A stretch of DNA of 64,000 bases from Paraburkholderia kururiensis JCM 10599 = LMG 19447 (GTDB lineage Bacteria > Pseudomonadota > Gammaproteobacteria > Burkholderiales > Burkholderiaceae). A program made the translations under genes and the position numbers. The stretch's first letter is position 1. Every line of letters begins with the position of its first letter. This document shows positions 7,430 through 16,201 of the stretch, piece by piece. The stretch lies in the NCBI RefSeq assembly GCF_003986935.1, contig NZ_RJZE01000029.1, positions 32,001 through 96,000 of the forward strand, read 5' to 3'. The notes beneath the pieces are model-generated. The model saw nothing but the letters and a program-made list of their open reading frames with translations. It made no database searches and was not told where the DNA came from.

Positions 7430-7535
7430 ATCGAGCGAGGCGCCCTGCGCCGGACTCCCCGCTTCTCCTCCCTGAGCGGGTGCCTGTCGTTTTTCGATTA
7501 GGCTGTTAACCCGCCGCGAACCGGCGGGTTTTTTT
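7430..7535 (+). ncRNA. Candidate small RNA with an anti-Shine-Dalgarno loop
   Basis: No protein is evident here, but three hairpins lie in a row on the plus strand: GGCGC-CCT-GCGCC (7439-7451); CCCGCT/AGCGGG (7458-7463 with 7475-7480) holding the loop TCTCCTCCCTG; and a strong terminator AACCCGCCG/CGGCGGGTT with seven Ts (7508-7535). The middle loop reads CUCCUCCC, the same CCUCC core as the 3' end of 16S rRNA, so it can pair with Shine-Dalgarno sequences. A terminator with no plus-strand gene before it argues for an independent short transcript. The 5' end is inferred from a TATCAT element at 7420. I recall a betaproteobacterial toxic small RNA family with an anti-SD motif; this may belong to it, but I cannot verify that. 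Confidence 0.62.
7508..7535 (+). terminator. Intrinsic terminator of the candidate small RNA
   Basis: AACCCGCCG pairs with CGGCGGGTT around CGAAC and is followed by a run of Ts on the plus strand only. On the minus strand no T-tract follows, so it does not serve engB. The remaining 204 bases up to engB (7536-7739) show no gene; only two short palindromes (GACATGTC, CACATGTG at 7606-7622) stand out. Confidence 0.85.
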
Positions 7536-7739
7536 ATGGGCGCCCGGGATGAAGCGCCCCTCGCTTTGCACAACAAGCAGGCACTTCCGGCGCAGCCGCC
7601 GCGACGACATGTCGCACATGTGCAGGTCGTGAAGGCCGCTTCAAAATTCTGTGCCTCGCACGCCATTGACCGCGGCAACGCTGGCCGCCGCGTCGATTTC
7701 TTCACGCGCCGCCGCTCCCATGCCACGCTGGCCCGCCGA

Positions 7740-8399
7740 TTATTCTGACGCCGCCTCAGCCTCGCCGGCGTGCTCCGCAGGTGCAATCCAGCTTTCGATC
7801 AGTTCGTGCGCTTCGTCCAGCCCGGCGCGCTTGAGCGAAGAGAAAAGCTGCGCGCTGAGCTCACCCGCGTGGCCGGCCGCCCGGTATTCGTCGAAACCCT
7901 TCTTCGTCATGCGCAGTGCATTGATGCTCTCTTGGCGTGTCAATTTGTCGCACTTCGTTAGCAGAGCATGGATCGGCTTCCCGGTGGGCTCGAACCATTC
8001 GATCATCCGGCGGTCGAGTTCGGTGAGCGGACGGCGGGCGTCCATCATGAGAATCAGGCCGCGCAGCTGGGCGCGAGTCTGCAGATAGCGCGACAGCAGT
8101 TCCTCCCAGTGCGCCTTCGAGGCCTCCGGCACATCGGCGTATCCATAGCCGGGCAGGTCCACGATGTGCGCCACCGGCTCCGCGGCGGGCCCCACCGAGA
8201 AGTAGTTGATGTGCTGCGTGCGCCCTGGCGTCTTCGAGGCGAAGGCGAGCCGCTTCTGGTTGCACAGCACGTTGATGGCCGTCGACTTCCCGGCATTCGA
8301 GCGTCCCGCGAACGCGATCTCGGGCTGCGTCGTGGCCGGCAGGTCGCGCAGATGATTGACCGTCGTAAAGAAGCGGGCTTGATGGAGCAGGAAGGCCAT
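7740..8399 (-). CDS. engB: Ribosome biogenesis GTPase EngB (YihA/YsxC)
   Basis: A 219-residue TrmE-Era-EngA-EngB-Septin class GTPase needed for 50S subunit assembly and essential in several bacteria. The P-loop GRSNAGKS is at residues 32-39, G3 is DLPGYGYA, and G4 is TKCDKL. The start at 8399 (MAFLLHQARFFTTVNHLRDL) matches the family N-terminus; a reading starting 21 codons earlier is possible but has no family support. A short acidic, Ala/Glu-rich tail ends the protein. It is transcribed leftward, opposite to the cytochrome c4 gene. Confidence 0.95.
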   Translation of the reverse strand: MAFLLHQARFFTTVNHLRDLPATTQPEIAFAGRSNAGKSTAINVLCNQKRLAFASKTPGRTQHINYFSVGPAAEPVAHIVDLPGYGYADVPEASKAHWEELLSRYLQTRAQLRGLILMMDARRPLTELDRRMIEWFEPTGKPIHALLTKCDKLTRQESINALRMTKKGFDEYRAAGHAGELSAQLFSSLKRAGLDEAHELIESWIAPAEHAGEAEAASE

Positions 8400-8664
8400 G
8401 AGGGGAAAACCAGAATGTGAGACGCCGTGGCGATTGCCGGGCACCGGGATGGAGGGCGCCACGCGGCGGAGATGGCACCGGGAGAGGTCCGACTGGCGCC
8501 ATTGCGTATAGCGCGTTATTGTACAATACGACGGTTTACTGAAGACCTTACTGAAGTCCTCGATACGGAGACAATTTGGGGACGAGCGTGCGGGCCTTCG
8601 CGGTAGATCGGTCGCCGTCGTATTTTGCAGAGCCTAATCCCACAAGACGAAACAGGGTGTGCGA

Positions 8665-9318
8665 ATGAATCGACTGTGCAAGTCCTTGATGGTGCTTGAA
8701 TTTGCGGTAGCGGCAGGTCTTTCGGCAGTAGCGGTGCAAAAAGCAGTGGCAGCGGATCAGACAAAGCCCGATCTCAACCGGGGGCAGACAATCGCGACAC
8801 AGGTCTGCGCCGCCTGCCACGGAGCGGACGGCAACAGCGCCGGCGGCGCGTATCCAAAGCTCGCCGGCCAGCATCCCGAGTATCTCGTCAAGCAGCTTCA
8901 CGACTTCAAGCCGGCGGAAGGCAAGCCGGCAGCGCGCAGCAATCCGATCATGGCCGGTTTCGCGGGCGCGCTGTCCGATCAGGACATGCAGAACGTGGCG
9001 GCCTACTTCGCAGCGCAAGCGCCAAAGCCCGGCTACGCGCATAATGCGAGCACCATCGCGCTAGGCCAGAAGATTTATCGCGGCGGCGACGCAGAACGGG
9101 GCGTGCCGGCGTGTGCGGCCTGTCACGGGCCGACGGGGCAGGGTATTCCGACCCAGTACCCGCGGCTCTCGGGTCAGTGGTCCGAGTACATCGTTGCGCA
9201 GCTCACCGCTTTCCAGCAGGGCACGCGCAATAACAACGAACCGATGCATGCGGTGTCGCAGCGACTGTCCGATAGCGAGATCAAGGCCGTCGCCGATTAC
9301 ATCGCCGGGCTGCATTGA
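8665..9318 (+). CDS. Cytochrome c4, dihaem periplasmic electron carrier
   Basis: A 217-residue exported protein with two CAACH haem-binding motifs (VCAACHGADGNSAGG and CAACHGPTGQGIPT), each in a class I cytochrome c domain, the layout of cytochrome c4. It passes electrons from the bc1 complex toward terminal oxidases. An N-terminal hydrophobic signal (LMVLEFAVAAGLSAVAVQKA) is followed by an AVAAD-type cleavage region. The ATG at 8665 was preferred over a GTG six bases earlier because ACAGGG is correctly spaced from it. The following resB and resC genes make the haem attachment machinery that matures such proteins. Confidence 0.93.
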   Translation: MNRLCKSLMVLEFAVAAGLSAVAVQKAVAADQTKPDLNRGQTIATQVCAACHGADGNSAGGAYPKLAGQHPEYLVKQLHDFKPAEGKPAARSNPIMAGFAGALSDQDMQNVAAYFAAQAPKPGYAHNASTIALGQKIYRGGDAERGVPACAACHGPTGQGIPTQYPRLSGQWSEYIVAQLTAFQQGTRNNNEPMHAVSQRLSDSEIKAVADYIAGLH

Positions 9319-9382
9319 CAGTCCGCGCGATTCGCGTCGGGTAAGAACCAGCCGGCCCAGCCAGGGACGGCAAGAAAACAAG

Positions 9383-9430
9383 AAAAGGGTGGGGGCGTCG
9401 TCATGGCACGACAGCCCTTCACCCTTTTTT
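9383..9430 (+). terminator. Terminator between cytochrome c4 gene and resB
   Basis: AAAAGGGTG pairs with CACCCTTTTTT, and inside it GTCGT pairs with ACGAC, giving a long nested hairpin ending in six Ts. It would separate the cytochrome c4 transcript from resB, or act as an attenuator, since it ends only 20 bases before the resB start. Confidence 0.75.
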
Positions 9431-9450
9431 GCTGTTGAGTCGGAGTTTGA

Positions 9451-11655
9451 ATGAGCGTCACCACGTCGGGTTTGCAGTTGAATACGCGTAAGCGGGCATG
9501 GCGCAATGCGATCGAATTGCTCAGCTCGATGCGTTTCGCCATCGCGCTGCTTGTGGTTCTTTCGATCGCGAGCATTATCGGCACCGTCCTGACACAGGAC
9601 GATCCTTATCCGAATTACGTCAATCAGTTCGGTCCGTTCTGGGCCGACATCTTCCGCTCGCTGGGCCTCTATAGCGTGTACAGCGCGTGGTGGTTCATGC
9701 TGATTCTCGGCTTTCTGGTCGTGTCGATTTCGCTGTGCGTGATCCGCAACGCGCCGAAGATGATCGCCGACATGAAGAGCTGGAAGGACAAAGTCCGCGA
9801 AGGCAGCCTGCGCGCGTTTCACCACAAGGGCGAGTATGCGGTGCTGGGCTCGCGTGCGCAGACGGCCCAGGTGCTCACGAATCTTACCGGCCGGCTCGGC
9901 TACAAGTTCGTGACGCGCGAAAGCGACGGCGCCACGCTCATCGCGGCCAAGCGCGGCGCGCTCACGCGCATCGGCTACATCTTTGCCCATCTGGCCATTG
10001 TCGTGATCTGTATCGGCGGGCTGCTCGACAGCAACCTGCCCATCAAGCTGCAGATGTGGCTCTTCGACAAGACGCCGATCCGTAGCAATACCGTCATCAG
10101 CCAGATCGCACCCGAGCACCGTCTCTCGGTCTCGAATCCGACGTTCCGCGGCTATGCGTGGGTGCCGGAAGGCCAGTTCGTTTCCACGGCGATTCTCAAT
10201 CAGCCGAACGGCTCGCTGATCCAGGACCTGCCGTTTTCCATCCAGCTGAACAAGTTCATCGTCGATTACTACTCGACCGGCATGCCGAAGCTCTTCGCGA
10301 GCGACATCGTCGTGATCGATCACAAAACCGGCCAACGCGTTCCGGCGCGCGTCGAGGTGAACAAGCCGTTCGAATACGACGGCGTGTCGATCTATCAATC
10401 GAGCTTCCAGGACGGCGGCTCGCAGATGCAGATGACCGCCTGGCCAATGACGGGCGGCGGCACGAAGACCTTCCCGTTTGGCGGCACGATCGGCAATTCC
10501 GCGCCGCTGCCCGCGTCCACGCCGGGTGCCGACGGTCAGACCGTCGAGTTCACGGATTTCCGGGCCATCAACGTCGAGAACATCTCGAACGGCAGCGGCT
10601 CGACGGACGTGCGCGGCGTGGCGCATCGCTCGCTCAAGGAGGTGTTCGACGAGCGGCTCGGTTCGGGCGCGAAAACGTCGAAGCCGCTCGATCTGCACAA
10701 CGTCGGCCCCTCGGTGCAGTACAAGGTGCGCGACAAGGACGGCCAGGCGCGCGAGTACAACAACTACATGGTGCCCGTCGACGTGGGTGGCGCGCGGATG
10801 TTCCTCGCCGGCATGCGCACGAACCCGGACGATCCGTTCCGCTACCTGCGCATCCCGGCTGACAGCGGCGGCACCGTGAACGAATGGATGCGCCTGCGCG
10901 CCGCCTTCGAAGATCCGGCGCTGCGCGCCCAGGCGGCGCACCGGTTTGCGATGCGGTCCGTGCCCGAAGCCAATCGCGAATTGCAGCAGCATCTCGAGGA
11001 AAGCGCGGTGCGCGTCCTGACCCTCTTTGCCGGCGCCGACGACGTCTCCGGCAAGCCGGTGCCGGGGCAATCCATCGGCGGCTTCCAGGCCATTGCGGCG
11101 TTCATCGACAAGTCGGTGCCGAAGGGCGAGCAGGAAAAGGCCGCAGGTCTCCTGCTGCGCATGCTGGAAGGCTCGACGTGGGACTTATGGCAGCTTGCCC
11201 GCGAGCAGGCCGGCGAGCCTGATGTAAAGCCCGATACCCAGACAACGCGCTTTGTGCAAGATTCGATCAACGCGGTGTCCGACAGTTTTCTGTATGGAGC
11301 GCCCGTTTACCTGCAGCTCGATTCGTTCAAGCAGGTGCAGGCATCGGTGTTCCAGCTCACGCGGGCGCCTGGCAAGAAAGTCGTGTATCTTGGCAGCCTC
11401 CTTCTCGTGCTCGGCATCTTCTCGATGTTCTACGTGCGCGAACGCCGGCTGTGGTTCTGGCTCAAAGATAGCGGCTCGGGCGTGAACGTCGTCATGGCCA
11501 TGTCGACGGCGCGCAGGACCTTCGATTTCGAAAAAGAGTTTGCCCGCACCCGCGATGCCGTCGGCCAGGCGCTGGGCGTCAAACCGCTGACTCCCGACGC
11601 TCCTGGCACAGCCCCTGCTGTGCCGTCAGAGAACGCTGCAGATTCGACCCGGTAA
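9451..11655 (+). CDS. resB: Cytochrome c biogenesis protein ResB (CcsB/Ccs1)
   Basis: A 734-residue inner-membrane protein of the system II cytochrome c maturation complex, which with ResC moves haem to the periplasm and attaches it to CxxCH motifs. Three N-terminal membrane spans are seen at about 27-47, 80-97 and 172-190 (IFAHLAIVVICIGGLLD), then a large periplasmic domain, then one span near 645-665 (YLGSLLLVLGIFSMFYV). The family N-terminus LLSSMRFAIALLVVLSIASI is clear. resC follows 4 bases after the stop, so the pair is translated from one mRNA. Only system II is seen here; no ccmA-H genes are in the window. Confidence 0.95.
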   Translation: MSVTTSGLQLNTRKRAWRNAIELLSSMRFAIALLVVLSIASIIGTVLTQDDPYPNYVNQFGPFWADIFRSLGLYSVYSAWWFMLILGFLVVSISLCVIRNAPKMIADMKSWKDKVREGSLRAFHHKGEYAVLGSRAQTAQVLTNLTGRLGYKFVTRESDGATLIAAKRGALTRIGYIFAHLAIVVICIGGLLDSNLPIKLQMWLFDKTPIRSNTVISQIAPEHRLSVSNPTFRGYAWVPEGQFVSTAILNQPNGSLIQDLPFSIQLNKFIVDYYSTGMPKLFASDIVVIDHKTGQRVPARVEVNKPFEYDGVSIYQSSFQDGGSQMQMTAWPMTGGGTKTFPFGGTIGNSAPLPASTPGADGQTVEFTDFRAINVENISNGSGSTDVRGVAHRSLKEVFDERLGSGAKTSKPLDLHNVGPSVQYKVRDKDGQAREYNNYMVPVDVGGARMFLAGMRTNPDDPFRYLRIPADSGGTVNEWMRLRAAFEDPALRAQAAHRFAMRSVPEANRELQQHLEESAVRVLTLFAGADDVSGKPVPGQSIGGFQAIAAFIDKSVPKGEQEKAAGLLLRMLEGSTWDLWQLAREQAGEPDVKPDTQTTRFVQDSINAVSDSFLYGAPVYLQLDSFKQVQASVFQLTRAPGKKVVYLGSLLLVLGIFSMFYVRERRLWFWLKDSGSGVNVVMAMSTARRTFDFEKEFARTRDAVGQALGVKPLTPDAPGTAPAVPSENAADSTR

Positions 11656-11659
11656 GAAC

Positions 11660-12871
11660 ATGGATTTGACTCAGGTTTCCTCATCCCGCCCCGGCGCGCC
11701 GCGCGTGCCCGCCACGCCGCCCGCCGCTTCGGAGATCAGCGCGCTTGGCGACGAGCGTTCCTTCTTGCGGCGCCTCGGCGCCTTCGACTGGCTGTTCGCG
11801 CTTGCGCTCGTGGCCGGCGCGGGTTTCGCGCTCTCGCGTTACCACGCGCACATGAACTACTACGACAAGCTCGTGCTGGTCTGCACCGTGCCTGCGCTCG
11901 TCGTGCTGGGCTGGCGATGGAAGCCGGCGCGTCTGCTCATGGCGGGCATCGCGGTGCTCTCGCTGGCCGGCATCCAGTTCTACCACGGCGATCTGGCGCG
12001 GGCCGACACCGCCTTCTTCCTGAAGTACTTCCTCTCCAGCCAGTCGGCCATCCTCTGGATGAGCGCGCTGTTCGTGCTTGCCACCTTGTTCTACTGGATC
12101 GGCACGCTCTCGCGCTCGCCCGTGGGCGGTGCGATCGGTTCGAAGCTGACCTGGGCAGCGGTGCTGATGGGCTTCGTCGGACTGATGGTGCGCTGGTACG
12201 AGTCGTACCTGATCGGCGCGGACGTCGGCCATATTCCCATCTCGAACCTCTACGAAGTGTTCGTGCTGTTCAGCCTGATCACGGCGCTCTTCTACCTCTT
12301 CTACGAGAAGCACTACAACACGCGGTCGCTGGGCGCTTTCGTGTTGCTGGTGATCAGCGCGGCGGTTGGCTTCCTGATGTGGTACTCCATTGCCCGCGAC
12401 GCCCAGCAGATCCAGCCGCTCGTGCCCGCGCTGCAAAGCTGGTGGATGAAGATCCACGTGCCGGCGAACTTCATCGGCTACGGCAGCTTCGCGCTGTCGG
12501 CCATGGTGGGTGTGGCCTACCTGATGAAGGAGCGCGGCGTGCTGGCGGACCGCCTGCCGGAGCTCGAGGTGCTCGACGACGTCATGTACAAGTCGATTGC
12601 CGTGGGTTTTGCGTTCTTCACCATCGCCACGATTCTCGGTGCGCTGTGGGCCGCCGAGGCGTGGGGCGGCTACTGGAGCTGGGATCCGAAGGAAACCTGG
12701 GCGCTGATCGTCTGGCTCAATTACGCGGCGTGGCTCCACATGCGGCTCATGAAGGGCCTGCGCGGCTCGGTGGCGGCCTGGTGGGCGCTGACCGGCCTGC
12801 TCGTCACCACCTTCGCGTTCCTGGGCGTCAACATGTTCCTGTCGGGACTGCATAGCTACGGCAAGCTGTAA
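11660..12871 (+). CDS. resC: Cytochrome c biogenesis protein ResC (CcsA), haem handling
   Basis: A 403-residue polytopic membrane protein. The tryptophan-rich WWD-type haem-binding motif is present as AWGGYWSWDPKETWALIVWL, and conserved histidines lie in membrane segments (for example AAWLHMRLMK). About eight spans are visible. It forms the CcsBA complex with ResB and supplies reduced haem to the ligation site. The N-terminal 35 residues are Pro/Ala-rich and probably cytoplasmic. A terminator follows at 12897, closing the operon. Confidence 0.95.
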   Translation: MDLTQVSSSRPGAPRVPATPPAASEISALGDERSFLRRLGAFDWLFALALVAGAGFALSRYHAHMNYYDKLVLVCTVPALVVLGWRWKPARLLMAGIAVLSLAGIQFYHGDLARADTAFFLKYFLSSQSAILWMSALFVLATLFYWIGTLSRSPVGGAIGSKLTWAAVLMGFVGLMVRWYESYLIGADVGHIPISNLYEVFVLFSLITALFYLFYEKHYNTRSLGAFVLLVISAAVGFLMWYSIARDAQQIQPLVPALQSWWMKIHVPANFIGYGSFALSAMVGVAYLMKERGVLADRLPELEVLDDVMYKSIAVGFAFFTIATILGALWAAEAWGGYWSWDPKETWALIVWLNYAAWLHMRLMKGLRGSVAAWWALTGLLVTTFAFLGVNMFLSGLHSYGKL

Positions 12872-12896
12872 GATCCGCCGCGCTCGAACGACAAAC

Positions 12897-12926
12897 AACC
12901 GCCGGATGGTTTTCCCCGGCGGTTTT
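12897..12926 (+). terminator. Intrinsic terminator after resC
   Basis: AACCGCCGG pairs with CCGGCGGTT around a 10-base loop and is followed by further Ts. Confidence 0.9.
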
Positions 12927-13051
12927 TTGTTTCCAGTGGAAGTTTTTTGCCCGGCGCGTGTTTGCCAGAGTGTGGCCTGCGCGGGGCGGGTCGGACGAAC
13001 GTGGATGCGGTTCGCACGGGATACACCCGCTGCGCCGCGAGGAGTGAAGTC

Positions 13052-14056
13052 ATGTGGATCAAGCGAGCCAGCAGGATTCTGCTGAACGGCGACGACATTG
13101 CGGGAAGCGAGATCACGCCCGAATCGGTGTACCGGAACCGCCGGCGCGTGCTGCAGGCGGCGGGCGCCGCGGCCATCGGCTCGTTGGCGGGCCCGTTCGG
13201 GCTCAGCGCGCCAGCGTTGGCCGAATATGCATCGCCGGACCCGAAGGCGCAGAAACTGGCGGCGAAAACGAACCCTAAATTCGTCGCCCTGGATAAGGTC
13301 ACGTCCTTCAAGGACATCACCACGTACAACAATTTCTACGAATTCGGCACCGACAAGAGCGATCCCGCAGCCAACGCGGGCACGTTGCGGCCGCGTCCGT
13401 GGCGCGTGAGCGTCGAGGGCGAGGTGAAAAACGCGAAGGTCTACGACATCGACGAGTTGCTCAAGCTCGCGCCGCTCGAGGAGCGCGTGTACCGGCACCG
13501 TTGCGTGGAAGGCTGGTCGATGGTGATGCCGTGGATCGGCTTTCCGCTCGCGGAGTTGATTCGTCGGGCTCAGCCCACCGGGAACGCAAAGTACGTCCAG
13601 TTCATTACGCTGGCCGACCCGTCGCAGATGCCCGGCCTCGCGCAGCCGATTCTGGACTGGCCCTATTCCGAGGGCCTGCGCATGGACGAGGCGATGAATC
13701 CGCTCACGCTTGTCACCGTCGGGCTGTATGGCCAGGTGCTGCCGAACCAGAACGGTGCGCCGATCCGCATCATCGTGCCGTGGAAGTACGGGTTCAAAAG
13801 CGCGAAGTCGCTCGTGAAGATCCGCTTCGTCGAAAAGCAGCCGAAGACGAGCTGGAACACGTATGCCGCGAACGAATACGGCTTCTACTCGAACGTGAAT
13901 CCGAACGTCGACCATCCGCGCTGGAGCCAGGCAACGGAGCGGCGCATCGGCGAAGACGGCTTCTTCACGCCGAAGCGCAAGACCCTGATGTTCAACGGCT
14001 ACGGCGATCTGGTCGCGTCGATGTATCAGGGCATGGATCTGAAAAAGAACTTCTGA
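13052..14056 (+). CDS. msrP: Periplasmic methionine sulfoxide reductase catalytic subunit MsrP (YedY)
   Basis: A 334-residue molybdopterin oxidoreductase of the sulfite oxidase fold that repairs oxidised methionines in periplasmic proteins. A Tat-type signal is present: YRNRRRVLQAAGAAAIGSL with the arginine cluster at about 30-32, ending near SAPALAEY. The molybdenum-ligand cysteine is Cys151 in YRHRCVEGWSM. The start at 13052 was chosen for GAGGAG upstream and for placing the Tat motif correctly. msrQ follows within 40 bases. Its twin-arginine signal links it to the tatABC genes near the right end of the window. Confidence 0.94.
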   Translation: MWIKRASRILLNGDDIAGSEITPESVYRNRRRVLQAAGAAAIGSLAGPFGLSAPALAEYASPDPKAQKLAAKTNPKFVALDKVTSFKDITTYNNFYEFGTDKSDPAANAGTLRPRPWRVSVEGEVKNAKVYDIDELLKLAPLEERVYRHRCVEGWSMVMPWIGFPLAELIRRAQPTGNAKYVQFITLADPSQMPGLAQPILDWPYSEGLRMDEAMNPLTLVTVGLYGQVLPNQNGAPIRIIVPWKYGFKSAKSLVKIRFVEKQPKTSWNTYAANEYGFYSNVNPNVDHPRWSQATERRIGEDGFFTPKRKTLMFNGYGDLVASMYQGMDLKKNF

Positions 14057-14093
14057 GTCGCCCGCGCGAACGGCTGGGGCGGTGGAGCAAGCA

Positions 14094-14804
14094 ATGCAAC
14101 GCGTTTCTGAAACGATGGGCACGGCTGGGAAGGGACAAGCGGCTGCTGCGTCCGCGAGTGCTTCCCGAGCCCGGCCGCGTGCCGCTGCGGGCACGCGCTG
14201 GGTTGCGCCGGCGAAGGTCGCCGTGTTCCTCGCGGCGCTTTACCCGCTGGGGCGCCTCGTGCTGTTGGGATTCACGGGTGGCCTGGGCGCGAACCCAATT
14301 GAGGTCATCACGTGGTCCACGGGACTATGGACGCTTGTATTCCTGTGCATCACGCTGGCAGTCACGCCGCTGCGCCGGCTCACGGGACTCAACGCACTCG
14401 TGCGTTTTCGCCGCATGCTTGGTCTCTTTGCGTTCTTTTACGCGACGCTGCATTTCACGACCTACATCTGGCTCGACAAATGGTTCAACGTCGCCGATAT
14501 GTTCAAGGACATTGCCAAGCGGCCGTTCATCACGGTGGGGTTTGCGGCGTTCGTGCTGCTGATTCCGCTTGCGGCAACGTCGCCACGCGCGATGGTGCGG
14601 CGGCTGGGCCGCCACTGGCAGACGCTGCATCGTGCCATCTACGCGATCGGCGCGCTCGCGATCCTTCACTTCTGGTGGTTGAAGGCGGGCAAGCACGACC
14701 TGGTGTTGCCGAAGATCTACGGCGCGATTGTGGTGGTGCTGCTTGGATGGCGGCTCGCCGTGTGGCTGCGTGAGCGTTTTCGAACGGCGGGCGGCGCGAG
14801 GTGA
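14094..14804 (+). CDS. msrQ: MsrQ haem-binding membrane subunit (YedZ)
   Basis: A membrane flavocytochrome-like protein of about 236 residues that takes electrons from the quinone pool or cytoplasmic flavin and passes them to MsrP. Six or so hydrophobic spans are visible (VAVFLAALYPLGRLVLLGF, WTLVFLCITLAVTPL, FAFFYATLHFTTYIWL, FAAFVLLIPLAATS, AIYAIGALAILHFWWL). Histidines in YATLHFTTY, WQTLHRAIY and ILHFWWL are the expected haem ligands. The ATG at 14094 has GGTGGAG well placed; a GTG at 14082 would add four residues. The N-terminal 35 residues are rich in Ala and Arg and unlike the core. Confidence 0.92.
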   Translation: MQRVSETMGTAGKGQAAAASASASRARPRAAAGTRWVAPAKVAVFLAALYPLGRLVLLGFTGGLGANPIEVITWSTGLWTLVFLCITLAVTPLRRLTGLNALVRFRRMLGLFAFFYATLHFTTYIWLDKWFNVADMFKDIAKRPFITVGFAAFVLLIPLAATSPRAMVRRLGRHWQTLHRAIYAIGALAILHFWWLKAGKHDLVLPKIYGAIVVVLLGWRLAVWLRERFRTAGGAR

Positions 14805-14930
14805 GTTAGCAGGCGGAGAGGCGTGTCGGCGGCGGGTGCCGCTTTCGAGTTAGCCCGGCCCGCTGCGAGCCGGGCCGAGTGTCGGGCCCTGACGTTTGGC
14901 GCGGATCCTGGGCCCGCTTCAGGCCGCGCG

Positions 14931-16193
14931 TTACGCTGGCAGGACGCTTTCACCCGCGAACAGCTGCGTCACGCTTTCGCGTTCGCGCACGACGTGAGCG
15001 TGTTCGCCGTCCACCATGACTTCGGCGGCGCGGCCACGCGTGTTGTAGTTCGAGCTCATCACAAAACCATAGGCGCCGGCCGAGCGAATGGCGAGCAGAT
15101 CGCCCGGTTCGATCGCAAGCGACCGCTCGCGGCCGAGCCAGTCGCCGCTTTCGCAGACCGGGCCCACCACGTCATAGACCTGTGCCGGCGTCTTTCGCTC
15201 GACGACCGGTTCGATCGCGTGAAAGGCTTCGTACATCGCCGGGCGGGCCAGATCGTTCATCGCTGCGTCCACGATCGCGAAATTCTTTTCGGCGCCCGGC
15301 TTCAGGAATTCGACGCGCGTGAGCAGCACGCCCGCGTTGCCCACGAGCGAGCGGCCCGGCTCGAAGTACACCTCGCGATGGCCGTGGCCGCGCGCTTCGA
15401 TGCGGTCGAGCACCATGCGCACGAACGCGCCGATGTCGGGCGGCGTTTCGTCGTCGTAGCGGATGCCGAGGCCGCCGCCCACGTCGATGTGGCGAATCGC
15501 GATGCCGTCGGCTTCGATCTGCTCGACGAGTTCCAGCAGCTTGTCCACGGCATCCAGGTACGGTTCGACTTCGGTGATCTGCGACCCGATATGGCAGTCG
15601 ATGCCAACGACCACGAGATTCGGCATCGCCGCCGCCGCGCGATAGGTGGCGCGGGCGTCGTCGAACGCCACGCCGAACTTGTTCGACTTGAGACCCGTGG
15701 AGATATACGGGTGCGTCTTCGCATCGACGTCCGGATTCACGCGCAGCGACACCGGCGCCTTCTTGCCGAGCTCACCGGCGACGGCATTGAGCCGGTCGAG
15801 TTCCGGTATCGACTCCACGTTGAAGCATTTCACGCCGGCCACGAGCGCTTCCCGCATTTCAGCCGCACTCTTGCCCACGCCCGAGAACACGCTGTTTTCC
15901 GCTTTGCCGCCCGCAGCGAGCACGCGCGCGAGTTCACCGCCGGAGACGATGTCGAACCCCGCGCCCATGCGCGCAAAGAGGTTGAGCACGGCGAGGTTGC
16001 TGTTCGCCTTCACGGCGTAGTGGATCGACGCGCGGCGGCCCGCGCATGCGTCCGCATAGGCGTACCACGCCGCAGTAAGCGCGGCGCGCGAGTAGACGTA
16101 AAGCGGCGTGCCGAACTGCTCGGCCAGCGAAACGGCGGAAACGCCTTCGACATGCAGCACGCCGTCGACGCGTGTGAACGCGGGTTGAACCAT
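14931..16193 (-). CDS. lysA: Diaminopimelate decarboxylase
   Basis: A 420-residue PLP enzyme (fold III) that decarboxylates meso-diaminopimelate to lysine, the last step of the pathway. The PLP lysine is Lys62 in HYAVKANSNL; the glycine-rich phosphate site reads HIDVGGGLGIRY, and the C-terminal active site has CESGDWLG. The start at 16193 (MVQPAFTRVDGVLHVEGVSA) matches the family length; a much longer upstream reading has no support. It lies 8 bases downstream of lptM in the same direction, the usual lptM-lysA pairing. Confidence 0.96.
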   Translation of the reverse strand: MVQPAFTRVDGVLHVEGVSAVSLAEQFGTPLYVYSRAALTAAWYAYADACAGRRASIHYAVKANSNLAVLNLFARMGAGFDIVSGGELARVLAAGGKAENSVFSGVGKSAAEMREALVAGVKCFNVESIPELDRLNAVAGELGKKAPVSLRVNPDVDAKTHPYISTGLKSNKFGVAFDDARATYRAAAAMPNLVVVGIDCHIGSQITEVEPYLDAVDKLLELVEQIEADGIAIRHIDVGGGLGIRYDDETPPDIGAFVRMVLDRIEARGHGHREVYFEPGRSLVGNAGVLLTRVEFLKPGAEKNFAIVDAAMNDLARPAMYEAFHAIEPVVERKTPAQVYDVVGPVCESGDWLGRERSLAIEPGDLLAIRSAGAYGFVMSSNYNTRGRAAEVMVDGEHAHVVRERESVTQLFAGESVLPA

Positions 16194-16201
16194 GTGAAGT
16201 C

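Noticed and set aside
7606..7622. Adjacent palindromes GACATGTC and CACATGTG downstream of engB
   Set aside because: Short, near a 3' end, with no promoter nearby; likely chance.
8518..8527. Palindrome ATTGTACAAT between engB and cytochrome c4
   Set aside because: Perfect but only 10 bp, without a well-spaced promoter on either strand; too short to call an operator.
9061..11070. A 669-codon minus-strand frame opposite cytochrome c4 and resB
   Set aside because: Shadow of strongly supported genes, Arg/His-rich, no domain features, and it runs across an intrinsic terminator.
11681..14194. An 837-codon minus-strand frame opposite resC and msrP
   Set aside because: Same reason: a GC-skew shadow spanning two clear genes and a terminator.
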